Source: Mariniblastus sp.
GTDB taxonomy: Bacteria; Planctomycetota; Planctomycetia; Pirellulales; Pirellulaceae
Reading direction: 5' to 3'
DNA: 38,376 bases
Assembly (NCBI GenBank): GCA_028823415.1
Contig: JAPKBL010000045.1
Location: 1-38,376, forward strand
Shown in pieces: positions 32,259 to 38,376 of this stretch. Below the pieces are notes generated by a model. That model was not told the origin of the DNA, made no database searches, and saw only the letters and a list, made by a program, of their open reading frames with translations. The position numbers and the translations under genes are program-made. The stretch's first letter is position 1, and the number at the start of each line of letters is the position of its first letter.

Positions 32259-33128
32259 TTAGCCGTCGATTCCTCCGACCGCCGCGAACGCTTTGAGTGC
32301 TTGTACTGTTTTCCCTACCTCGTGAACGCGAACAATTTGGATTTTCTTACGCGCTAACATGAGCGTAATAGCCAGCGTTGCGGAGTCACGGTTTGCCTCT
32401 GGGTCGCCCAGTATTTTCCCAATCATGCCCTTTCGCGAATGGCCGATGAGGATCGGGCAGCCAAGGTCCAGGTACTGCTCGCAGTGTTGAAGAAGTTCAA
32501 GGTTGTGAGTATGGGATTTGCCGAATCCGATCCCGGGATCCAGACAGATTTTTTCAACTGGAATACCAGCATCGAGTAAATGAAGTTTTCGCTTGACGAG
32601 ATAGGCGTGAATTTCTCGAACTACGTCCTGATAACATGGGTTGTCCTGCATTGTTTGCGGCGTTCCCTGCATGTGCATCGCACACACCCCTGCCCCGGTG
32701 CTGAGAGCGACGTCGATCATTTTGGCGTCGCCTTGGAGTCCTGTCACGTCATTAATGATTTGAGCACCCTCGTCCATTGCCGCCCTCGCGACATGGGCCT
32801 TGGTCGTGTCGATCGAAATTGGAATATCCGTTTGTTTGGCTAGGCCACGAATAACGGGAATCACTCGTTTTAGCTCATCCTCTTGATGGACTGATTGGCC
32901 GTAGGGGCGCGTGCTTTCCCCGCCAATATCGAGGATTCCTGCCCCTTCGGAAGCCAATTTTAAAGCATGGTCGATCGCTCGATCCGTTTCAATGAACAAT
33001 CCACCATCTGAAAAACTGTCGGGAGTCACATTCACGATGCCCATAACAGTCGGAGTTTGGGCGAAGCGAATCGTGGTTGATTTTAGAGACCAGATTTGGG
33101 CGAGCGAAGTGTCTGATGGCGGGTGCAT
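32259..33128 (-). CDS. folP: Dihydropteroate synthase
   Basis: Folate biosynthesis enzyme that joins 6-hydroxymethyl-dihydropterin diphosphate with p-aminobenzoate. The 289 residues are normal for FolP. Pterin-site motifs are complete: GIVNVTPDSFSDGG (30-43), DIGGESTRP (67-75), INDVTG near 140, CLDPGIGFGKS near 195, and HSRKGMIG near 224. It overlaps nothing and ends 59 bases from the convergent GspK-like gene. Its ATG lies 28 bases after the stop of the toroid membrane protein, so the two are likely co-transcribed. Confidence 0.97.
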   Translation of the reverse strand: MHPPSDTSLAQIWSLKSTTIRFAQTPTVMGIVNVTPDSFSDGGLFIETDRAIDHALKLASEGAGILDIGGESTRPYGQSVHQEDELKRVIPVIRGLAKQTDIPISIDTTKAHVARAAMDEGAQIINDVTGLQGDAKMIDVALSTGAGVCAMHMQGTPQTMQDNPCYQDVVREIHAYLVKRKLHLLDAGIPVEKICLDPGIGFGKSHTHNLELLQHCEQYLDLGCPILIGHSRKGMIGKILGDPEANRDSATLAITLMLARKKIQIVRVHEVGKTVQALKAFAAVGGIDG

Positions 33129-33156
33129 AGAATTCCAAAGGGTGTCTCAAGCGTCT

Positions 33157-35220
33157 TTATTTGTCTTCCGAGTTTAGCTCGATGGGATTAAACAAGGGAA
33201 GGTGCCGATAATAAACTTCCAGTGTGCAAACGGCTAGAGCGGTCGTGTAGATGCGCCCGCCCTTGGTGCCCCATTCGAATTTCCCGGGCTCCCAGCTCCC
33301 CGCGTTTGAGCCGCGAGTGTGTTGTGTCGAGATTAGAAGCTCGCGCATTTTCCGATTCCACAGCTCCCATGAATTGCCACCGTAGTGATGCATCACCTGG
33401 GTGCCGTAATACCAGTAGTAAAGGTTGGGATTTTGCTTGTTGGGGAAGTGATCATCGATAAGCCATTTCACAGCGACGGAAAGTCTGGGGTCGTCTTTTT
33501 TCCAACCGAGATACATGCGGCAGAGAATAGCCTCGGCGGTCATTGCGGGGGTCGCGGGCCTGCCAGGCAGATAGGCATAGGCGGACCCAGTTGGCAATTG
33601 CTTGTTCCGGCGCCGAGCGAAACTGGCGGGCGTTGATACCTGATCGAGAAAATAGTCAGCGAGTTTGAGGGTGGAGGGATCGATTTCAAGCTGGATGTTA
33701 GGCGTTTGAGCACTTTGAAGCGCCATCATCTGCCACCCGAATACGCTGGTGTCTCCCGGTTGTCCCGGCTGATACCGCCAACCCCCTTTGCTATGCTGGG
33801 CGGATTCGATAAACCGAATGGCGTTCTGGGCAGGTTGTTGAAAGGCCTGATCTCCGGTCATCGCATAGGCTTCGCAAAGCACGATCGCGGCTTGTCCGTG
33901 GGCGTACATACCCGCGTTACCAGAAAACCCCGCCCGCAGGTCGCCGTTAGTTTTTTGACGCTTGATAAGCCACGCCAGCCCTGCCGCTACGTTTGATTTG
34001 TAAGCGCCAAATTCATGCGTCTGACCGGCGCCCAGCAGCGGCAGTAAAGCCAAGGAGGTTCCCATTACATCGCTGGAGTTGTTCGGTTTTTTGTGGTTTG
34101 CGTAATCTTCTAAGCTCCAGCCCCCATCACTATTTTGTACCGAGACAAGCCATCGAAGGCCCCGCGCGACTGCAGCTTCGGTGAGCGTTGTGCCTCCTTC
34201 TTTGCGAACGATTTCTGAGCGAATCCGAGGGTCGCGCGCTTCAAACGACATCCGTTGTTCTGGGTTCGTGGTGATGTTTTGCTTGACACGTTGGATGTCT
34301 TTTAATGGCGCAACAGGAAGCGGGTCGACTTGAAGCGATTGAGCGTCTCGGTTTGCTTGCTCTAAGAACTGTCTAAGTTCATTTTCTCCTTTGGTCATTT
34401 CGCTGGCCATTTTGAAATCATCCTGTAATTCATTAGCGGGGTTCTGGAATTGAACCTGGCCTCCGACTCGATCATCCGAACTAAGGGAGCTGGATAGCGT
34501 TATGGTCGGATGTGGTGGAGCCTGATCGCTAAATACGATCAACCCCATGATCAAAATAATAATCAGGTGCAGAATCAAGCTGACTAACCAAGCGGGGGTG
34601 CCGACGAAGCCCCCGCGAACGAAGTTGGCAATGGAGGACGTTCGGCTGAGTGATTCCAGCTCACCCTCGGACCAGTGAGCCACGGGCGCAGATCCGGTGG
34701 AGCCCACACGGAGACGGGCCGCGAGCGGTGTGGCCGCAATCGCTTTATTGGCCGGCTTTGGCGTAGAGAGCTGGGCGGGGCGACGGTTCGTGTTGGATTT
34801 TTTTGTAAGCTGGTTGACGGCGTGAATTTGTTCTTCGGTGAGCGAGATGCTCGTTTGACAGCGCCAGCAGTCAGCGAGGCCGAGCCAGAGACGAATCGTC
34901 ATTGGGGCATTGCAGTCGGGGCAACTGCATAGCAGGGCTGAACCTGCCAGCCAGATGTCGCCATCTTTGCATGAAACGCGGTGAGTCAGCGTCGGGGTGA
35001 TATCTTGATGCAAACCGAGGCGAGGGTCTTCTGTGCTGGGTTTTGCCTCTCGAGTGAGCTTAACATCGGCGTGGAGGTCAAGACGTGGGATTGCGTAATT
35101 AAAATCTACGCGCGCGTTTTCGCGGTGATGTCCGGATTCAGATTGGTAACTTTCAATCTGATCGAATCGGTGAAGAATACTCTCGTTTAAAATACGGAGA
35201 TTCATTTTCGGCTTAGGCAT
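33157..35220 (-). CDS. Membrane protein with zinc ribbon and squalene-cyclase-like toroid
   Basis: A 687-residue protein from ATG 35220; an ATG at 35205 and a TTG at 35307 are alternatives. It has a Cys-rich segment (C98, C100, C103, C118, C121) forming a zinc ribbon, a single membrane helix near 210-230 (WLVSLILHLIIILIMGLIVF, like the TonB-type 'SLxxH' anchor), and a periplasmic linker. From about residue 346 a prenyltransferase/squalene-oxidase-like toroid follows, with repeated motifs DGGWSLEDYANHK, TNGDLRAGFSGN, YAHGQAAIVLCEAYAMTGD, SKGGWRYQPGQPGDTSVFGWQMMAL. Proteins of this layout are frequent in planctomycetes and their function is unknown. It lacks an obvious DxDD cyclase motif, so enzymatic activity is doubtful. 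It is followed by folP in the same direction. Confidence 0.82.
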   Translation of the reverse strand: MPKPKMNLRILNESILHRFDQIESYQSESGHHRENARVDFNYAIPRLDLHADVKLTREAKPSTEDPRLGLHQDITPTLTHRVSCKDGDIWLAGSALLCSCPDCNAPMTIRLWLGLADCWRCQTSISLTEEQIHAVNQLTKKSNTNRRPAQLSTPKPANKAIAATPLAARLRVGSTGSAPVAHWSEGELESLSRTSSIANFVRGGFVGTPAWLVSLILHLIIILIMGLIVFSDQAPPHPTITLSSSLSSDDRVGGQVQFQNPANELQDDFKMASEMTKGENELRQFLEQANRDAQSLQVDPLPVAPLKDIQRVKQNITTNPEQRMSFEARDPRIRSEIVRKEGGTTLTEAAVARGLRWLVSVQNSDGGWSLEDYANHKKPNNSSDVMGTSLALLPLLGAGQTHEFGAYKSNVAAGLAWLIKRQKTNGDLRAGFSGNAGMYAHGQAAIVLCEAYAMTGDQAFQQPAQNAIRFIESAQHSKGGWRYQPGQPGDTSVFGWQMMALQSAQTPNIQLEIDPSTLKLADYFLDQVSTPASFARRRNKQLPTGSAYAYLPGRPATPAMTAEAILCRMYLGWKKDDPRLSVAVKWLIDDHFPNKQNPNLYYWYYGTQVMHHYGGNSWELWNRKMRELLISTQHTRGSNAGSWEPGKFEWGTKGGRIYTTALAVCTLEVYYRHLPLFNPIELNSEDK

Positions 35221-35643
35221 AAGGAATCCGGTCTTTGGGCGAACCACGGTATCCCATTGTTGGTAGGTGACTATCGAGTCGTCAAGTTTATACCGGCAAA
35301 GCCCCAATTCTTAGATCGAGAAAGTAATTAATAAACCGTGGTTTTTTTCGGGCTGAAATCAACTTGGGCGCGTTGCGAAAAGTGGTCAATTTTGGTAGGA
35401 TTTGGTTGGTAGAAACGCCGCGAGAAAAAGCGGTGAAAACAGCGGTTTTTGAGGGGTTTTCCTCATTTTTTTGCTGATCGTTTAATGTTGGTTTTTGCGG
35501 TTGGAATCTGGTTTTCACAGGTTTCAACCATCCGGTGGAACGGAGACGCCAAGCGACCCGAAAAGTTGCCTGAGTTTCATTTTTTTATTCTGCTTGATGA
35601 AGCAATCATCTGCGTGGCTTAAACAGTTTGAAAGGCGGAAAAA
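35221..35643. other. Divergent spacer between the toroid gene and gyrA
   Basis: The 423-base gap should hold both promoters. A TGAGG/CCTCA stem followed by T7 at 35450-35472 looks like a weak terminator, but it would point toward gyrA and may be chance. No -35/-10 pair or gene is convincing. If the toroid gene starts at TTG 35307, the gap shortens. Confidence 0.4.
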
Positions 35644-38376
35644 TTGTCGACTGACTCACGGGAGCCGGATGAAGACGGCGGTGGCAGCGGTTTGAATAGC
35701 AATGAGTCGTTTCTTGAAATGCCAATTGAGGACGAGCTTAAGTCTAGTTATTTGACCTATGCGATGAGTGTCATTGTCTCGCGAGCATTGCCAGACGTGC
35801 GCGACGGATTAAAGCCGTCTCAGCGACGTATCCTCGTGGCTATGAATGACCTCAGCTTGACGCCTGGTTCTTCGCGCGTGAAGTGCGCGAAGATTTCTGG
35901 CGACACCAGCGGGAACTATCATCCGCACGGTGAGTCTATCGTGTATCCAACACTGGTGCGGATGGCTCAAGAGTGGAATATGCGGCATGTTTTGGTGGAT
36001 AAGCAGGGGAACTTCGGTTCCATTGCTGGTCTTCCGCCGGCGGCGATGCGATATACCGAAGCGAGAATGTCGCCTGTGGCCGCATTGATGCTCGAAGATC
36101 TAAAGCTGGACACAGTTGATTTTACGCCAACCTATGATGAGCGGCGAATGGAGCCCTCGGTGTTGCCGAGTAAATTCCCAAATTTGCTGGTCAATGGTTC
36201 CAGTGGGATCGCGGTCAGCATGGCGACATCGATTCCGCCTCATAATTTGGGTGAGGTTTGTGAAGCGCTTAAAATTGTAATTGCTAACCCGGAATGTACG
36301 GTTAGCGAAATAATGGGTGTTTTGCCTGGGCCAGACTTTCCCACCGGTGGTACGATTTGCGGAACGGCGGGGGTCATTAAGGCTTATCGGACCGGTCGCA
36401 GTACGATTGTGATTCGAGCTGTGTGTGATATTCTTCCGGTTTCGAATAAGAAGAACCGTTCTAAAATCGTCGTCTCCGAATTGCCATTTCAGCAGACTCG
36501 CGACGGAGTTGTGGAAAAGATTGCGACGCTTGTCAAAACCGACAAAGTCAAAGGCATTTCCGGAATTAAAGATCTGAGTGATCTGAAAGAGCCGGTTAAG
36601 CTTGAAATTGAGATCAAGAGCGATGCTGATCCTGAAGTAGTTCTGAATCAGCTGTATCAGTTTTCTCCGTTGCAAACATCTTTTTCCATGAACTTCATGG
36701 CGCTGGTGGATGGCAAACCGAGAGAGCTATCCATTAAGGATTTTCTGACTGAATTTTTGCGACATCGCGTTCAGGTTATTCGTCGCCGTACTCAGTTCTT
36801 ACTTAGTCGTGCCCGCCGCCAAAAGCACACGATTGAAGGATTGTTGTTGGCGTTGGCAGACATCGATCAGATCATCAAGATCATTCGAAGCTCAAAGACC
36901 CAGGCGGAAGCCAAGGCGGGGTTGATGGGGATCGAGTGTCCAGCATCGATGATGCAGAGAGCGTTGGGGGAGGATGGATTTAATGTGTTCCAGGAGGAGC
37001 GTGGCGAATCCGATGTTTATCACCTGACGGGAATTCAGGCGGATGCGATTCTCAAGATGACACTTGGGCAGTTGGTCAATCTTGAGCAGGAGAAGCTTGG
37101 CGGTCAGCACGCAAAATTGCTTGAAGAGATCAAGGAATATCTAAGGATTTTATCAGACGATGCAAATGTTTATCTGATCATCAGTGAGGATCTCGAGGAG
37201 ATCCAGCGCAAGCATGCCGACAAACGACGAACCGTGCTGTCGTATGAGGAAGTGCGTAATATCGATCTTGAAGATCTGATTGAAGAAGAGAATATGGTCG
37301 TTTCGATAAGCCACCGCGGTTATATCAAACGGACTCCGGTGAGTACTTACCGGGCCCAGCGACGAGGTGGTAAAGGAATCAAGGGAGCCAAGAGCGAAGA
37401 CGAAGATCCGATCGAACATATATTTGCCGCCAGTACTCACGATTATCTTCTGTTCTTTACGACCAAAGGAATTGTTCATTGGCGAAAAGTTCATCAACTG
37501 CCTCAGTTAAGTCGAGAAAGCCGCGGGCGGGCGATTGTGAATATTGTGCAACTCGATGAAGGTGAAGCGATTGCTTCCTGTCGGGCAATTCGAGATTTTG
37601 ATGCGGCTGAACATTATCTCGTCATGGCAACCAAGAATGGACTCGTAAAGAAAACCCCACTCTCGGCGTACGGACGGCCAAGAAATGGTGGCATTATCGC
37701 CGTCAAGCTCAGAGAAGATGACGAAATTATCGACGTGCTCGTTGCGAAATCCGGCGATGAAATCGTGCTCTCGACTGAAACTGGAATGGCTATTCGGTTC
37801 CGAGAATCTGATGCACGGCCCATGGGACGCAACACGAGTGGTGTGAAGGGGATTTCGTTGGCGGCTGGCGACAAGGTTGTTGGAATGGTGGTCGCCGATC
37901 CCGAAGCAACCCTCCTGACAGCGTGTGAAAAGGGGTATGGCAAGCGCACCAAATTTGGTGCGAATTCCAAGAGCGGCGAAGAAGCCGACGAGGCGGATGG
38001 CGATTCAGTCAGCGGAGGCTCGCGATATCGCACCCAGAAGCGAGGCGGAAAAGGGCTAAGGGATATTAAAACAACGGATCGAAATGGGCAGGTGATCGGT
38101 GTTAAATCCGTCAATGACGACGACGAGCTGTTGTTAATGACGTCGCGTGGGAAAATCCAAAGAATTAAATGTGCGGATGTAAGTACCATCGGTCGAAACA
38201 CGCAAGGTGTCCGAATTATGGGTCTCGATGAGGAAGATTCGCTGGCGGTAATTGCGGTAGTCCCTCGCGATGAATTGGGTGACGAACCCGAGAGTGAAGG
38301 TCCGGATTCAAGTTCTCCTCCGCCCGTTGGTGACGAGGATTCCGTGTCTTCAGAGTCTGAGAATAGCTTGGAAGAA
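35644..38376 (+). CDS. gyrA: DNA gyrase subunit A (partial, C-terminus off window)
   Basis: Type IIA topoisomerase subunit that introduces negative supercoils with GyrB. The frame is open for 911 codons to the window edge. TTG 35644 is used: it follows AAGGCGG with six bases between and gives the acidic N-terminal extension usual in this phylum. ATG 35719 is the alternative. Seen: SYLTYAMSVIVSRALPDVRDGLKPSQRR (35-62), the catalytic tyrosine Y137 in AAMRYTEARM, and HPHGESIVYP at 93-102, with serine at the position of E. coli Ser83 but proline at that of Asp87. The GyrA box QRRGGKG is at 572 and a second, QKRGGKG, at 798. Before the second box a short acidic insertion (GEEADEADGD) interrupts the beta-pinwheel. 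The visible end is a Ser/Glu-rich tail. Confidence 0.97.
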   Translation, partial: MSTDSREPDEDGGGSGLNSNESFLEMPIEDELKSSYLTYAMSVIVSRALPDVRDGLKPSQRRILVAMNDLSLTPGSSRVKCAKISGDTSGNYHPHGESIVYPTLVRMAQEWNMRHVLVDKQGNFGSIAGLPPAAMRYTEARMSPVAALMLEDLKLDTVDFTPTYDERRMEPSVLPSKFPNLLVNGSSGIAVSMATSIPPHNLGEVCEALKIVIANPECTVSEIMGVLPGPDFPTGGTICGTAGVIKAYRTGRSTIVIRAVCDILPVSNKKNRSKIVVSELPFQQTRDGVVEKIATLVKTDKVKGISGIKDLSDLKEPVKLEIEIKSDADPEVVLNQLYQFSPLQTSFSMNFMALVDGKPRELSIKDFLTEFLRHRVQVIRRRTQFLLSRARRQKHTIEGLLLALADIDQIIKIIRSSKTQAEAKAGLMGIECPASMMQRALGEDGFNVFQEERGESDVYHLTGIQADAILKMTLGQLVNLEQEKLGGQHAKLLEEIKEYLRILSDDANVYLIISEDLEEIQRKHADKRRTVLSYEEVRNIDLEDLIEEENMVVSISHRGYIKRTPVSTYRAQRRGGKGIKGAKSEDEDPIEHIFAASTHDYLLFFTTKGIVHWRKVHQLPQLSRESRGRAIVNIVQLDEGEAIASCRAIRDFDAAEHYLVMATKNGLVKKTPLSAYGRPRNGGIIAVKLREDDEIIDVLVAKSGDEIVLSTETGMAIRFRESDARPMGRNTSGVKGISLAAGDKVVGMVVADPEATLLTACEKGYGKRTKFGANSKSGEEADEADGDSVSGGSRYRTQKRGGKGLRDIKTTDRNGQVIGVKSVNDDDELLLMTSRGKIQRIKCADVSTIGRNTQGVRIMGLDEEDSLAVIAVVPRDELGDEPESEGPDSSSPPPVGDEDSVSSESENSLEE

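Noticed and set aside
35288..35527. 79-codon minus-strand frame upstream of gyrA
   Set aside because: No ribosome site or domain; it lies in the divergent promoter region and overlaps the possible TTG start of the toroid gene.

Overview
The window looks like chromosomal DNA of a planctomycete, most likely a Pirellulales relative. This is an inference from gene content: a GyrA with an N-terminal extension and a GESIVYPT quinolone-region motif, a membrane protein combining a zinc ribbon with a squalene-cyclase-like toroid, a very long GspK-like pseudopilin, few Shine-Dalgarno sites and roughly even base composition. No rRNA, tRNA, CRISPR array or insertion sequence was seen.

Bases 1 to 26732 are one exopolysaccharide (EPS) locus, entirely on the minus strand and so read from high to low coordinates. 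It opens with a Wzz-like chain-length protein and a BY-kinase-like ATPase. A priming sugar-phosphate transferase and a WbpB/WbpD/WbpE-like set for a diacetamido sugar follow. Next come an O-antigen-ligase/polymerase, a flippase, three GT4 glycosyltransferases, a 98-residue orphan and an (alpha/alpha) barrel protein. Many junctions overlap by 1 to 8 bases (ATGA, GTGA, TTGA, TGATG), which points to translational coupling.

The second half of the locus (about 12.9 kb down to 1) is a decoration toolkit. It encodes an ATP-grasp ligase, a zinc-ribbon methyltransferase, a thymidylate-kinase-like P-loop kinase, a UPF0489-like protein, a D-2-hydroxyacid dehydrogenase overlapping a clear phosphoenolpyruvate mutase, two FemAB-like transferases, a polysaccharide deacetylase, a JmjC/cupin oxygenase, and an ACP/AMP-ligase/PLP-decarboxylase trio of the kind seen in exosortase-A (XrtA) loci. 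The PEP mutase is the most striking gene because it commits carbon to a C-P bond. Together with the dehydrogenase it suggests that a phosphonate, perhaps phosphonolactate, is made and attached to the polymer. No exosortase, outer-membrane exporter, UDP-GlcNAc dehydrogenase or phosphonopyruvate decarboxylase is present in the window.

A 766-base divergent spacer follows (26733-27498) and then unrelated genes: a 1566-residue GspK-like protein on the plus strand; on the minus strand folP (dihydropteroate synthase) and a membrane toroid protein; and on the plus strand gyrA, which runs off the right edge. The first gene (PLP decarboxylase) runs off the left edge.
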